Below are positions 1 through 9,808 of a stretch of DNA of 43,732 nt, in pieces (the stretch's first letter is position 1; each line of letters opens with the position of its first letter). The stretch lies in the NCBI GenBank assembly GCA_015066345.1, contig SVOQ01000022.1, forward strand, positions 1 through 43,732, in the 5' to 3' direction. The notes beneath the pieces were generated by a model, which searched no databases, was not told the DNA's origin, and saw only the letters and a program-made list of their open reading frames with translations. The translations under genes were made by a program, and so were the position numbers. The stretch is from Oscillospiraceae bacterium. GTDB lineage: Bacteria > Bacillota > Clostridia > Oscillospirales > Acutalibacteraceae.

Positions 1-1
1 T

Positions 2-91
2 AGGTACAAATCCACAGTGCTTGTCTTTATTATATCGCAGGTAGTTGTTCCTGCAAATACAATATACTCTTTGGAAAGGAGACATAATTAA
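2..91 (+). CDS. possible 3' end of an upstream gene (29 codons)
   Basis: One frame is open from base 2 to a TAA at 89-91. It encodes a hydrophobic stretch (STVLVFIISQVVVPANT) and then a basic tail. This could be the C-terminus of a membrane protein that begins before the window, but 29 codons is too short to separate from chance. If it is real, the AAGGAG at 76-81 is coding and is not the SD of the lipoprotein gene. Confidence 0.2.
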   Translation, partial: RYKSTVLVFIISQVVVPANTIYSLERRHN

Positions 92-121
92 AAACCACCC
101 CCTTTGAGATGGTTTTAATTA
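85..121 (+). repeat. inverted repeat just upstream of the lipoprotein gene
   Basis: The arms 85-97 and 110-121 (TGGTTTTAATTA on the right) are complementary apart from one extra A in the left arm, with a 12-base C-rich loop. The repeat lies between an AAAGGAG at 75-81 and the ATG at 133. It may be a weak terminator of a gene upstream of the window, or a leader hairpin that brings the SD nearer to the start. Confidence 0.45.
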
Positions 122-132
122 TACGTGACTTT

Positions 133-1212
133 ATGAAAAAAATTGCCCTTAAATTATCGGCTTGTGTTCTTGCACTTTTGATGCTTTCGTCCTGTGGAGG
201 TACAAAGGTTTCAAGAACAAAGAATATTACCGATAAAATTACTCAGACCTCAGTTATTGAGAAAACTGATATAAACGAAATTGAAGAATACGCCACATTT
301 TTTAATAATTTCAGTAAAAGTTTCGTTGTTCCCGGGTTATATGAGGGTATTATTCCTCAAGGTATCTGCTTTGATGAAACGACGGGTTATTTACTTATTA
401 CGGGTTATTTTGAAGACGCTCTTTTCCCATCAATGGTAATGTGTGTTGACCAAAAAACAGGTAAATTTATCAGTGCCCACCCCCTTTTGAATACCGAGGG
501 TGAACCCTACTACGGTCACGCAGGTGGAATTGCTTCATCACAAAATACCGTTTATATCACTACGGACTATGAATGTTATACATTTTCATCATCGGTTTTA
601 AAAGAAACTAAAAACAATACCGAGATACGTTTTACGGGTAAATTTAAACTAAACACCCTTGGTTCCTTCGCTTGTATACACAATAATATTTTCTGGACGG
701 GCGACTTTATAGAGAGCAATGACAAAGAACGAGAAAAAGTCACAGATGTTACCACATTAAATAACGGCGAAACATTCTACGCATATTGTGAAGGATACAT
801 TCTTGAAGATGGTTTACCGTCAGTTAATAAAATAAACAGTGAATCCAACGGCTATATTCCCGATTATTTCCTTGCAATACCCGAACAGGTTCAGGGATTG
901 GGGTTTACAAAGACCGATAAAATTATATTCAGCACAAGTTACGGCAGACGAAACGACTCTAAAATTTATATCTATGATGATGTTTTAATCACCGAGAAAA
1001 CGGGAACTAAAAAAGTTGACGGTAAAAATATAGATTTATACGCTTGTAATAACGAAATGCTTATTAAAGAAATAATTGCACCACCCATGGCAGAGGGTCT
1101 GGCAATTCATTACGATGGTATCTATCTGATTTTCGAGTCAGGAGCAGAAAAATACAGGAACCACCGAGGTAAGAATCCCCTTGAAAATGCATTCTTTACA
1201 ACAGTTGAATAA
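133..1212 (+). CDS. secreted lipoprotein, beta-propeller-like, function unknown
   Basis: The protein is 359 residues from the ATG at 133. It begins MKKIALKLSACVLALLMLSSC, a classic type II signal peptide with lipobox LSSC, so it should be lipid-anchored on the outer face of the membrane. An in-frame ATG at 109 would put eight residues ahead of the signal peptide and also lacks an SD. The mature part has recurring beta-strand segments of the kind GICFDETTGYLLITGYF, GLGFTKTDKIIFSTSYG and GLAIHYDGIYLIFESG. These resemble blades of a six- or seven-bladed propeller such as SMP-30 or YncE folds, but no catalytic motif was recognised. The start is unusual because no SD lies within 15 bases. The gene stands alone and converges on addA at a shared terminator. 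Confidence 0.75.
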   Translation: MKKIALKLSACVLALLMLSSCGGTKVSRTKNITDKITQTSVIEKTDINEIEEYATFFNNFSKSFVVPGLYEGIIPQGICFDETTGYLLITGYFEDALFPSMVMCVDQKTGKFISAHPLLNTEGEPYYGHAGGIASSQNTVYITTDYECYTFSSSVLKETKNNTEIRFTGKFKLNTLGSFACIHNNIFWTGDFIESNDKEREKVTDVTTLNNGETFYAYCEGYILEDGLPSVNKINSESNGYIPDYFLAIPEQVQGLGFTKTDKIIFSTSYGRRNDSKIYIYDDVLITEKTGTKKVDGKNIDLYACNNEMLIKEIIAPPMAEGLAIHYDGIYLIFESGAEKYRNHRGKNPLENAFFTTVE

Positions 1213-1213
1213 A

Positions 1214-1252
1214 AATAAGGTATCGAGATTTCTCTCGGTACCTTATTTTTTA
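1214..1252. terminator. bidirectional terminator between the lipoprotein gene and addA
   Basis: The 12-bp stem pairs 1217-1228 with 1233-1244 (AAGGTATCGAGA arm, one G-U pair) around a TTTC loop. It is flanked by an A-run on the left and a T-run on the right, so it can serve both converging genes. Confidence 0.85.
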
Positions 1253-4200
1253 TATTTCAATAAATTTATTGAGTTTAAAAGAATAAATATATTTTTCCTT
1301 AACGTTTATACCTTCGCATTGTGAGAGTGCCTCGGTATAAATATTAAGTTGGGGTGCGTACATTTCGACAAAAATAGATTCATCAGTAATATTGTCGGTT
1401 TTATAATCAATAAGAACTGCTTCGCCATTTTCAATAAAGGCACAGTCAAATTTACCCTGTACAACAATGTTCTCATCCGCCATTTCGGGTGACAAATCAC
1501 TATACAACTCCCCTGATTTTTTAAAGAAAGCGAATTCATATTCTTTATAAACTTTATCCGCCTTAAGTAAACGCTCACCAATGGGGTTATTAAAGAATTT
1601 ACTTACAGAATCCGTATCAAGAACATCAATTTCTTTGTCACTTAGAACACCTGCATATTTAAGTCTTTCGATTTCTTTTTCGGGTGTTTTACTTGCAACT
1701 TCAAAGTCACATAATTCAAGGAATTTGTGAATTGCCGTACCACGTGAAGCACCTGTGAAGGTTTTATTTAAAAATGACGGTTTCTCTGTTGCAAAGTACG
1801 CTCTTTGGGTCTTTTTATGCTCCGTTGATGATGCAACAACTTTTGCAAGAATACCTGAGTAATCATAAGGATATTTATATTCGGTTTTCTCATTGAAGCT
1901 CTTTAATAAATCAAAATCAACAGGTGCATTTTCTACTGAATTTTCTTGTAATTCAATATCCTCTAAAGGCTCATCGAATTCAACGTAGGTAGTATCAACC
2001 GAGAATGAATCACCATTAAATTCAGTTGTGAAAAATTCAGTCTTATCCCTCAAAATCTCGCAATCCTTATGTTTTGCAAAAGCACTCAAAAGCCACTCAC
2101 TCATACTTGAAGCACGATAAACTGCGTAAGGATGCAACCTACCATTCTTATCAAAAGAAAGTACGTTATTAAGCCTTACCCGTTTAGCCGTGGCTTTACC
2201 CGAAAGAGTGCATACAAAAGTAAGATGCTCCTTAGCACGTGTCATTGCAACATAAAGAACCCTTAATTCCTCGGATGCACTACCAAAAAGCACGGATTTT
2301 TCGGTAGCGGCAGACGAAACAGTATGATACTTAGTAAATAATTCATCATCACGGATTTTAAGACCGATACCCGTTTCTCTGGATAATAACAAGGATTTAT
2401 AACTATCCTGCTTATTAAATCCCTTTGAGCAATCCGCAATAATTACATAGGGAAATTCGAGACCTTTGCTCTTGTGAATTGACATAAATTGTACACCGTC
2501 AACTCCACCAGAAGCACCGTAACTACGTAAAGCTCCGTTTTCAACTGCGTTATCATAATAGCGAATAAACGCATTAAGACCGTTTCTACCGCTTTCAATA
2601 TAGTCTTCAGAAAATTTCACAAAACCGCGGATATTTGCCTTTCGGGTTTCACCGTCGGGCATTGAAAGAAAAATATCATTTATACCCGTATCATCAATAA
2701 GAAACTTCACAAATTCATCCAAGGGTAAGGATGAAGCAGTGTTTCTGTAAAGAGATAATTTCTTTAAAAATTTAGCAGACTTTATTGAATTTTGTGCGTG
2801 TTTTTCAACACAGGGATAAAGCTCGGTTTTTCGGTCAATCATCCTGATTTCAGCTAATTCGTCAGGAGTAAACCCGAAAATCGGAGAAAGCATTACGGCA
2901 ATAAGAGATACATCCTCAAGAGGATTATTAATAGTCTTAATAAGTGCACCCAAAAGGCGTATTTCCTTACTGTCACTAATATCGCCCTCGAGAATTGCCG
3001 ATGAATTAATACCCAATTTTTCTAAAGCATCGGTATAGACTTTAACTTTATTTTTAACACTTCTTAATAAAACACAGATATCGGATGCCTTAACGGGTCG
3101 CTCCCCTTGTTTTGTTGTAACATTAATTTTTGAATCAAGAATTCTTTTAATATAATCCGCTACAAATTTGGCTTCTGCCTCTGTGGCTTCCGCCGATTTC
3201 ATCGAATCGGCATCAACAAGAATCATTTCAGCGTCCGGAGTTGATTTTTGAGGATAATAATCCGCACCGAAAGTCAATTCTTCCCGCTCGTTATAATCTA
3301 TTTCACCTATTTGAGGACTCATAAGGGCTTTAAAAACGTAGTTAACGGCTTCATCAATACCTTGTCTGCTTCTGAAATTGCGGTCAAGAGTAATTTGCGA
3401 AGGATGATTATTACCATCATACTCACCGAGAGAGCGTCTGAGATTCATAAATAACTCGGGACTTGCAAGTCTGAATCGATAAATACTCTGTTTCACATCA
3501 CCAACGCAATAAAGATTAGTACAATCTCTTGACAAAGCCTCAAAAATGATATTCTGAGCCTCGTTAGTGTCCTGATACTCGTCAATAAGTATTTCTTTAT
3601 ACTTAGAGCGTAACTCTTCGCCAACGCCCGTTAAATACCAATTACCCTCATTATCATAATTAATAAGAAGTCGTATACATTTATGAAGTATATCGTCAAA
3701 CGAATATGCGTTAAGCTCCTTTTTGGTTTCGCTAAGAACAATTCCCAATCTGTTTACAGAATCACAAAGTTTTTTAATAATCGGATATAACTTCTCTGCG
3801 TCCTTTTTGTGTTCTTCAACTGTGGGTAAAGTCCTTTTTTCAAGGTTAGCTACGTCATCTTCAAAATCTTTATAAACATCCTGTGTCAGGATTTTTAGCC
3901 ATTCATCAACCTTAGAATTTCTGGCAGGTACTTTAACAACAAGACCCTCACGTATTAGTCCGACCAAACCGTCCCAGTCTTTATTTACAACTAAATCCTT
4001 TAACAATAAAACCCGTTCGGCGGTTGCATTAAAACGCCTTAAATAATCGGAACTGAAACCACCCGATTCCTCCATTAAAGCGACTGAACGCATAAGCCTT
4101 TTGTAGTGAAAATCGCAGAACATATCAAGGAACTTATAAATTGACTCCGACCAAACAGTGTCATTAGGTTCTTTGTCGGCACTAAAGGACTCCGCAAGGT

Positions 4201-4783
4201 CATTTAACCATCTATCGGGAGAAGGATACGACCTTGAATAATCATAAAGCGTCTTAATAATTTCGCCCAACTGCTTATCATCACGCTCATTAAGGAACAT
4301 TGAAATAAGTGAACGAAAAGCCTCGTCATTTTCTTCATATAACTCATTAATAACTATCTCTAAAGCCTCGCTCATTAACTCCGCAGTATCTTTTTCGTCA
4401 AGAAGTCTGAAATCAACGCCAACATCAGCTAAAGAGAAGTTCTCACGAACTATTTTTGAGCAGAACGAGTCGATAGTACAGATATCCGCCGTAGGTAGCA
4501 ACATCATCTGTCTGCGAAGATAGTCGGAATTACCGTCACCAACACTACAACTTTCACGTAATGCATCATAAATTCTATCACGCATTTCGGTTGCGGCGGC
4601 TCTTGTAAAGGTTACAACAAGAATTTCAGAAACTGAGCATGGATTATCAACATCACTTAAAATGTTTTTTACCCTCTCGGTAAGAACGGTAGTTTTACCC
4701 GAACCCGCCGCCGCAGATACAAGCACCTGCATACCACGGGCTTCAACAGCTTTTAATTGATTTTCGGTCCATTTTTTACTCAT
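1250..4783 (-). CDS. addA: ATP-dependent helicase/nuclease subunit A (AddA)
   Basis: AddA is the motor and nuclease subunit of AddAB, the Gram-positive counterpart of RecBCD, which resects double-strand ends for RecA. The UvrD-type motifs are in order: Walker A in SAAAGSGKTTVL near the N-terminus, motif II in ILIDEYQDTNEAQ, motif III in GDVKQSIYRFR, and motif VI in LYVAMTRAKEHL. The C-terminal RecB-type nuclease motif is VLIDYKTD with a following QLNIY. About 1177 residues is normal for AddA. The start chosen is MSKKWTENQ at 4783, where GGAGGG sits eight bases upstream. The longer frame from 4807 and the ATG at 4789 are poorly placed for that SD. The start overlaps the addB stop by 8 bases, so translation is probably coupled. 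Confidence 0.96.
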   Translation of the reverse strand: MSKKWTENQLKAVEARGMQVLVSAAAGSGKTTVLTERVKNILSDVDNPCSVSEILVVTFTRAAATEMRDRIYDALRESCSVGDGNSDYLRRQMMLLPTADICTIDSFCSKIVRENFSLADVGVDFRLLDEKDTAELMSEALEIVINELYEENDEAFRSLISMFLNERDDKQLGEIIKTLYDYSRSYPSPDRWLNDLAESFSADKEPNDTVWSESIYKFLDMFCDFHYKRLMRSVALMEESGGFSSDYLRRFNATAERVLLLKDLVVNKDWDGLVGLIREGLVVKVPARNSKVDEWLKILTQDVYKDFEDDVANLEKRTLPTVEEHKKDAEKLYPIIKKLCDSVNRLGIVLSETKKELNAYSFDDILHKCIRLLINYDNEGNWYLTGVGEELRSKYKEILIDEYQDTNEAQNIIFEALSRDCTNLYCVGDVKQSIYRFRLASPELFMNLRRSLGEYDGNNHPSQITLDRNFRSRQGIDEAVNYVFKALMSPQIGEIDYNEREELTFGADYYPQKSTPDAEMILVDADSMKSAEATEAEAKFVADYIKRILDSKINVTTKQGERPVKASDICVLLRSVKNKVKVYTDALEKLGINSSAILEGDISDSKEIRLLGALIKTINNPLEDVSLIAVMLSPIFGFTPDELAEIRMIDRKTELYPCVEKHAQNSIKSAKFLKKLSLYRNTASSLPLDEFVKFLIDDTGINDIFLSMPDGETRKANIRGFVKFSEDYIESGRNGLNAFIRYYDNAVENGALRSYGASGGVDGVQFMSIHKSKGLEFPYVIIADCSKGFNKQDSYKSLLLSRETGIGLKIRDDELFTKYHTVSSAATEKSVLFGSASEELRVLYVAMTRAKEHLTFVCTLSGKATAKRVRLNNVLSFDKNGRLHPYAVYRASSMSEWLLSAFAKHKDCEILRDKTEFFTTEFNGDSFSVDTTYVEFDEPLEDIELQENSVENAPVDFDLLKSFNEKTEYKYPYDYSGILAKVVASSTEHKKTQRAYFATEKPSFLNKTFTGASRGTAIHKFLELCDFEVASKTPEKEIERLKYAGVLSDKEIDVLDTDSVSKFFNNPIGERLLKADKVYKEYEFAFFKKSGELYSDLSPEMADENIVVQGKFDCAFIENGEAVLIDYKTDNITDESIFVEMYAPQLNIYTEALSQCEGINVKEKYIYSFKLNKFIEI

Positions 4784-7700
4784 TTTCATTACCCTCCAAT
4801 CTTTCAAGAGCTTTACCGTGGGTTAAGGAAGTTATTTCATCCGTTTCATCACCGTATTCATAACCGCAAATAGGTTTATATGCACAGTATTTACACATTT
4901 TACCCTCACCGTCTTTACCGATGGGAACAGGTGAAACACTACCATTATGCAAGGAATTACCCATATCAATAATCTTTTTATCAATTAAACGCGATAAATT
5001 CCTGAAGTTCTCAAGAGTATAATAATCACCCTTTGCAGTACCATCCTTTTTGTAGCCAACGGGGAAATAATCGGGAATTTTATCAACACCCATACCGTTG
5101 AAAACAACGGGACTATCAAGAATCATACCGCTCAATTTACCGCTGACACGCTTTTGAGCGGCAATGTTCTCCGCAGACGGTGAACGAACATCAAGAAAAT
5201 TACCTATGCCAATTCTCGACGGCAGATACAATACACCCGACGGCACAATATCACCATAATAATCCGTACCGTTTTTCTCAAGAGCCATCAAATAAAGGAC
5301 CATCTGAATATTAAGTCCGTCAAAAAGTTCGGATAATTTAAACTCTTTTTTACCTGTTTTATAGTCAACTACACGGATATATTTAATACCGTCTTTTTCC
5401 ATTAAATCAACACGGTCAATAGAACCCGTAACCATTACCTGACCATTTTCAAGAGGAAGAGTATAATGGGGTATCTCGTCACCCCCTATTTTAAGTTCAA
5501 AATCCACAGGTTCAAATGAACCAACGTCAAATTCCCCTTTAAGTCGCTCAATAATAGCCATAGAAATATCAAGTAATCGGTTAAAAAGGAACATAAAACG
5601 TTTTGACTTTTCATCAACACCGCCCATTTTTTCATCAAGATACTCGGTTAAAACTCGTGAAACGGTAGCTTTTAAAGTTTCCTCATCCGCAGTAAGGAAA
5701 GTGGCTTTAGGAAATTCTTTTAATATTGTTTCCATAACGAGATGGACAATTGTACCACTTTGTGCAGGATCAAGCTCCGCAACGCGTAAAGGTTCAGCCT
5801 TTAAACCGTAACGCATAAAATACGAAAACGGACAATTATAGAAACTTTCAACTCTACTTGCAGAAAGATACATATCCTTTCCGAATAACTGTTCACTTAC
5901 CCTCGTATCTGTAAAATTAAATCTATCAGAATTGCTTATATTTCTGAGAGCGGAAAGTTTGCCTTTAAACTCCTCTTTATCTTTAAAATATTCAAACAGT
6001 GTGGATGTTAATGTAGAGTTATCATTAAAATTCTTGGAAAGCAGAGAAAAAGCACCATCGACACCCTCAACTTTTTCAATATCATCAACTAAAGAGTAAG
6101 AATGCACCTGAGGGTCACTGACAATATCAAGAGCAGTTTCAATAATTTCGGATTTAAGCCCTTTAGAACCATCATCATTTGTGGTTTTATAAGACAAATA
6201 GAGTTTCTCAGAAGCGGCGGTAACTGCACAATACGCAATAAACCTTTCTTCGTCGATACTGTCTTCAAATGGTGGTTTAACTTCAAGACCTATCGCAGTC
6301 AGATTTACTCTGTCGGCATCTGTAAGAATGCCGTTTTTAACACTTACAAGGGGGAATTCATCCTTATTAACACCAACAAGAAATACTACTTTCACCTGTT
6401 CAATACGAATTCTATCGGCACTACCGATACGCACTTCATCAAGACCCTGAGGAATCTCGCCGATTTCCTTAGAGTCCACAAGAAGACAGAACATCCCGAA
6501 CCATCTTTTTATACCAAAGTATTTACCCTCACCCAAGGTTGCCATAGTATCAAGAAGTTCAGTTAAAACAACCCACGATACGCTATGACGCTCTGCCTCG
6601 ACAGGAAAACCGTTTTCATTAAGTGATGAATACAGACCGTAAAGTTTATCAGGGATATTCTGTTCAATCAGAAAATCAAAAACAATCCCAGCAATTTCCT
6701 TACCATCCTTATCTTCAACTTCCTTTTTAAGCATTACAAGGGGTAAAATTGCTTTCTTTCTTATTTCATTAATTTCATTTAATTTATTAACTGACTTTTC
6801 ATCAAAGTTATTACCAAATCCGTCGGGATGCATTGTAAAGTCATTAAGCCATCCTTTACCGTTAACACCCCATATTAAGGCGTATTTTTCTAATGCACAA
6901 ACCTGAGAAACACTTAATTCAGAAAAACCCGTTTTCAGATAATTGAATATATTTTCAGTAGTAAAACCACCAGAAATACAGGATAACACACCATTTAAAT
7001 ACACGAATAATGTTTCAAACGAAAGTGAACGTTTACTGTCATCAAAAACAGGCACATCAAGGCGTTTAAGAGCGGAAACCAGCCGATTTTTATAAACACC
7101 GCCCGTCCTCTCAATAACTGCAATATCACGGCATCTGTATTTACCTGAACGTAAGAGTTTTTTAATAGTATTAGCTACAAAATTACATTCTTCGTCACTG
7201 TCGGTACATTCATAAATCTCGATACTGCCGTCACTTTCAATAACCTCAGAAGTTTGTGAAAATAAAGCTTTTTCCAATTGGAAAATATGATTAGGAAATA
7301 TATTCTCACTTTGAAGACAAATGTGTTCATCAACAACTATATTACTCTTAGCGGCAGTTGACCTTAATTTATTTTCAAACTTTTTAATAAAATCAAATGA
7401 TGAATATCTCTTTGGTTTTTGGTCAGTACAAAGGGTAATATACACATCGTCGGACTGAGAAAGCATTACCTCAAGACAGTCAAACTCCTGTTTAGTAAAG
7501 GTTCTGAAACCGTCGATAAAAATTGTCCTGTTTTTAAATAAATTATTTTCAATAGCATAATCCGTGAGAATACGTATACAATCCGTATCATCAAAGTAAC
7601 TTTGAGAAACTAATGCATTATACCCTTCGTTAATCAAAGATAATTCCTGTAATTTTTCTTTTAAAAAACCACCGTTCAGAAGTTCGATTTTTTCTTTAAG

Positions 7701-8108
7701 GAAATCATCATCAATTGAACAATATTTCAATTCTTTTGAAAAATCGACCAAAGCACCGAGAGTATCATTATTTGACTTTGAATACGTAAAAATATTAAGT
7801 CTTCCCTCAAGTTCTTTTAATGTCTGACTCATAAGAGCATTACGTACACCACTATCAGGAATATTCTTTGTAAAATATGGTGTGTTTTTAAGTGATGAAA
7901 AAGCCAATCTCGAAAAACTCAATATATCGAACTGTTTCAGCTTTTTAGCACCTAAAAAATTTAACATTGTTTTTTCTGTATCAAAAGAAAATTGCTCGGG
8001 AATAATAAGCAGAGGTCTGCTGTTAGAATTATTTAAAGTTTCAAGTAATTTTTGACGCAAATAGGCGGATTTACCACTTCCTGCACGACCTTTAATAAGA
8101 TAAAGCAT
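4776..8108 (-). CDS. addB: ATP-dependent helicase/deoxyribonuclease subunit B (AddB)
   Basis: This is the partner of AddA, which contributes Chi recognition and the second nuclease. It is 1110 residues. The N-terminus has Walker A in IKGRAGSGKSAYL. The C-terminal nuclease domain carries VVDYKTGKKEF. Its edges carry the iron-sulfur cysteines of the AddB family: one in FYNCPFSYF and three in CKYCAYKPICGY. That Fe-S arrangement separates AddB from RexB-type partners lacking it. The ATG at 8108 follows AGGAGGTC at a good distance. The gene is first in a two-gene addBA operon, with a likely extended -10 promoter just upstream. Confidence 0.96.
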   Translation of the reverse strand: MLYLIKGRAGSGKSAYLRQKLLETLNNSNSRPLLIIPEQFSFDTEKTMLNFLGAKKLKQFDILSFSRLAFSSLKNTPYFTKNIPDSGVRNALMSQTLKELEGRLNIFTYSKSNNDTLGALVDFSKELKYCSIDDDFLKEKIELLNGGFLKEKLQELSLINEGYNALVSQSYFDDTDCIRILTDYAIENNLFKNRTIFIDGFRTFTKQEFDCLEVMLSQSDDVYITLCTDQKPKRYSSFDFIKKFENKLRSTAAKSNIVVDEHICLQSENIFPNHIFQLEKALFSQTSEVIESDGSIEIYECTDSDEECNFVANTIKKLLRSGKYRCRDIAVIERTGGVYKNRLVSALKRLDVPVFDDSKRSLSFETLFVYLNGVLSCISGGFTTENIFNYLKTGFSELSVSQVCALEKYALIWGVNGKGWLNDFTMHPDGFGNNFDEKSVNKLNEINEIRKKAILPLVMLKKEVEDKDGKEIAGIVFDFLIEQNIPDKLYGLYSSLNENGFPVEAERHSVSWVVLTELLDTMATLGEGKYFGIKRWFGMFCLLVDSKEIGEIPQGLDEVRIGSADRIRIEQVKVVFLVGVNKDEFPLVSVKNGILTDADRVNLTAIGLEVKPPFEDSIDEERFIAYCAVTAASEKLYLSYKTTNDDGSKGLKSEIIETALDIVSDPQVHSYSLVDDIEKVEGVDGAFSLLSKNFNDNSTLTSTLFEYFKDKEEFKGKLSALRNISNSDRFNFTDTRVSEQLFGKDMYLSASRVESFYNCPFSYFMRYGLKAEPLRVAELDPAQSGTIVHLVMETILKEFPKATFLTADEETLKATVSRVLTEYLDEKMGGVDEKSKRFMFLFNRLLDISMAIIERLKGEFDVGSFEPVDFELKIGGDEIPHYTLPLENGQVMVTGSIDRVDLMEKDGIKYIRVVDYKTGKKEFKLSELFDGLNIQMVLYLMALEKNGTDYYGDIVPSGVLYLPSRIGIGNFLDVRSPSAENIAAQKRVSGKLSGMILDSPVVFNGMGVDKIPDYFPVGYKKDGTAKGDYYTLENFRNLSRLIDKKIIDMGNSLHNGSVSPVPIGKDGEGKMCKYCAYKPICGYEYGDETDEITSLTHGKALERLEGNENE

Positions 8109-8136
8109 TTTTGACCTCCTGAATTTTTATGAAACT

Positions 8137-8145
8137 ATCATATCA
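8137..8145 (-). promoter_or_regulatory. extended -10 promoter for addBA
   Basis: On the - strand TG-A-TATGAT is an extended -10 about 30 bases before the addB ATG. No convincing -35 hexamer is visible 17 bases upstream, which fits the extended -10 class. Confidence 0.5.
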
Positions 8146-8273
8146 CACTAAAAAATAAATTAAAAGTAAATTATTTATTTTATTGACCAATAAAAGGTAC
8201 ATCTTAAAACGGTGAATAATAAAAAATATCAAGTGAATAATATAATTAGAAATTTAGTGAAAGGAGATTGTTT

Positions 8274-8504
8274 ATGATTGACAGAATCGCTTTGATACTT
8301 GTAACAATCGGCGCATTAAACTGGGGCAGCATCGGTCTTTTTAAATTTGACCTTGTGGCGTGGTTGTTTGGCGGTCAGGCGGCAATTTTATCGCGTGTGG
8401 TTTACGTACTTGTTGCCTTAGCCGGTATTTGGTGCATTTCACTTCTTTTCAGAGAAAATGAAATGGTTGGACCTGTTACTACAACTGATGACAGAATTGA
8501 ATAA
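8274..8504 (+). CDS. small DUF378 family membrane protein
   Basis: This 76-residue protein begins MIDRIALILVTIGALNWGSIG, which matches the DUF378 signature (a first helix ending in GALNWG). It has two or three predicted membrane helices and a short polar tail. The family is widespread in Clostridia and its function is unknown. The start is the ATG at 8274, seven bases after AAGGAG (8261-8266). A TTG at 8268 in the same frame is too close to the SD. The gene stands alone, between the addB promoter and a terminator shared with greA. A TATAAT lies at 8241-8246 but no clear -35 was found. Confidence 0.85.
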   Translation: MIDRIALILVTIGALNWGSIGLFKFDLVAWLFGGQAAILSRVVYVLVALAGIWCISLLFRENEMVGPVTTTDDRIE

Positions 8505-8546
8505 AAAATGGTCTGTAACACCAATGTGTTACAGACCTGTTTTTTA
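8503..8546. terminator. bidirectional terminator between the DUF378 gene and greA
   Basis: A perfect 12-bp stem (GGTCTGTAACAC, 8510-8521, with 8526-8537) has a four-base loop, with A-rich DNA on the left and a T-run on the right. Confidence 0.9.
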
Positions 8547-9029
8547 TACTTTTTCGTTGTGAAGCTTGGTGATTTTGTATGTCATAACACCGCGAGGTGC
8601 TTCAACTTCAACCTTATCGCCCACTTTATGACCTAAAAGAGCCTTACCAACGGGTGATTCATCAGAAATCTTACCTTCAGTAGGATTAGCCTGAGCAAAA
8701 CCGGTAATTGTGTAGGTTTTCTCGGCAGAACCACGAGCAGTTGATTTAATTGTAACAACTGAACCAAGGTGAACAACCTCTGAATTAACTGTTTCTTCGT
8801 CAATAATGGTTGCTCTTGAAAGCATTGTTTCAATATCATTGATTTCGGCTTCTAACTTAGCCTGTTCGGACTTTGCTTCGTCGTACTCGCTATTTTCGGA
8901 AAGGTCACCGAAAGAACGGGCGACTTTAAGTTTTTCTGCGATATCGGAACGACCTTCGGATTTAAGAACACGAAGTTTCTCCTTAAGTTCGTCGTAACCT
9001 TCCTGGGTTAAAACAATATCCTGAGCCAT
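8544..9029 (-). CDS. greA: transcription elongation factor GreA
   Basis: GreA enters the secondary channel of RNA polymerase and stimulates cleavage of backtracked RNA. The 161-residue length is standard. The N-terminal coiled coil (about residues 1-75) carries the acidic tip GDLSENSEYDEAK with the key Asp and Glu residues. The C-terminal FKBP-like domain has SPVGKALLGHKVGD. An SD (GAGAGGA) precedes the ATG. The promoter at 9081-9109 is perfect consensus, so the gene is probably well and constitutively expressed, independent of the gene upstream. Confidence 0.97.
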   Translation of the reverse strand: MAQDIVLTQEGYDELKEKLRVLKSEGRSDIAEKLKVARSFGDLSENSEYDEAKSEQAKLEAEINDIETMLSRATIIDEETVNSEVVHLGSVVTIKSTARGSAEKTYTITGFAQANPTEGKISDESPVGKALLGHKVGDKVEVEAPRGVMTYKITKLHNEKV

Positions 9030-9080
9030 TTAAAAACATCCTCTCAAAATTATAAGTATCACTGGAAATAATACCAAAAT

Positions 9081-9109
9081 ATTATACTAAACTAAAGTTC
9101 AATTGTCAA
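9081..9109 (-). promoter_or_regulatory. greA promoter, TTGACA-17-TATAAT
   Basis: On the - strand TTGACA (9104-9109) and TATAAT (9081-9086) are separated by exactly 17 bases, about 50 bases before the greA start. Confidence 0.85.
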
Positions 9110-9121
9110 GTGGATTTAACT

Positions 9122-9808
9122 TCATAGTACAACCTCAAAGGCTGCACATAAAATTTTAGGGTCAATACCCATATTAATCAGACCAAGAAATTCTTCTTTA
9201 ACCAAAAAATACTTTGGGTCAGGATACAAAAGTTGTTCATTCCCCTCTTTTGTTATTATAATTCTGCCATCATTATCCAATTTATGAAAATCTATTATTA
9301 CATCACAATTGGTATCTATTTTCTTTTCTACGGTAATATAATTCCCGTATTCAACAAAACAATAATTGCAAAATTTGTCTGTTTCACAACTATTTTCAGA
9401 AACTAAAGTAAAAGTTTTTACGGCATTTGCAAGTTTACAGTACTCATTTGAAAATTGAAAACTATCATCGTTAACACAAACACTAATAGAACTAATATTT
9501 TTACCTAAATTATTCAATAACGATGACAACAAAGCTCTTTTAAAATAGGGTTTATAATCAAATCTGTACTCGTACGGTATAATCTTATCCCGAACATTTC
9601 GGGTAACAATTATCCGCCCTTTGAACGTATTTTTCAAACGCTCAATATCAAGAGTTGGCAACATACTTTCTTCAAACTCAATTACAGTGCAAGGTTTGTC
9701 ACAAATATTTAAACAACTCCGTTTGAACGGGTCAATTCTGATTTGTTTTTTAAAAAAACGACCTTTGAAATTATCTTTTTTATTAGATACAACATCAACA
9801 ATAAGCAC
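9122..9808 (-). CDS. hypothetical protein with paired cysteine motifs
   Basis: The protein is 228 residues with no recognised family. It has no signal peptide or membrane helix, so it is probably cytoplasmic. Two cysteine clusters stand out: CLNICDKPC near residue 32 and CNYCFVEYG near residue 147. They could bind metal together. The C-terminus, with YPDPKYFLVKEEFLGLINMGIDPKIL split by two charged turns, may be a small helical domain. The start is a GTG (9806-9808). The only SD-like sequence, GAGGGG, lies in the 3' arm of the terminator of the preceding M23 hydrolase gene. Expression may therefore depend on read-through. It runs toward greA with no terminator between them. Confidence 0.6.
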   Translation of the reverse strand: MLIVDVVSNKKDNFKGRFFKKQIRIDPFKRSCLNICDKPCTVIEFEESMLPTLDIERLKNTFKGRIIVTRNVRDKIIPYEYRFDYKPYFKRALLSSLLNNLGKNISSISVCVNDDSFQFSNEYCKLANAVKTFTLVSENSCETDKFCNYCFVEYGNYITVEKKIDTNCDVIIDFHKLDNDGRIIITKEGNEQLLYPDPKYFLVKEEFLGLINMGIDPKILCAAFEVVL

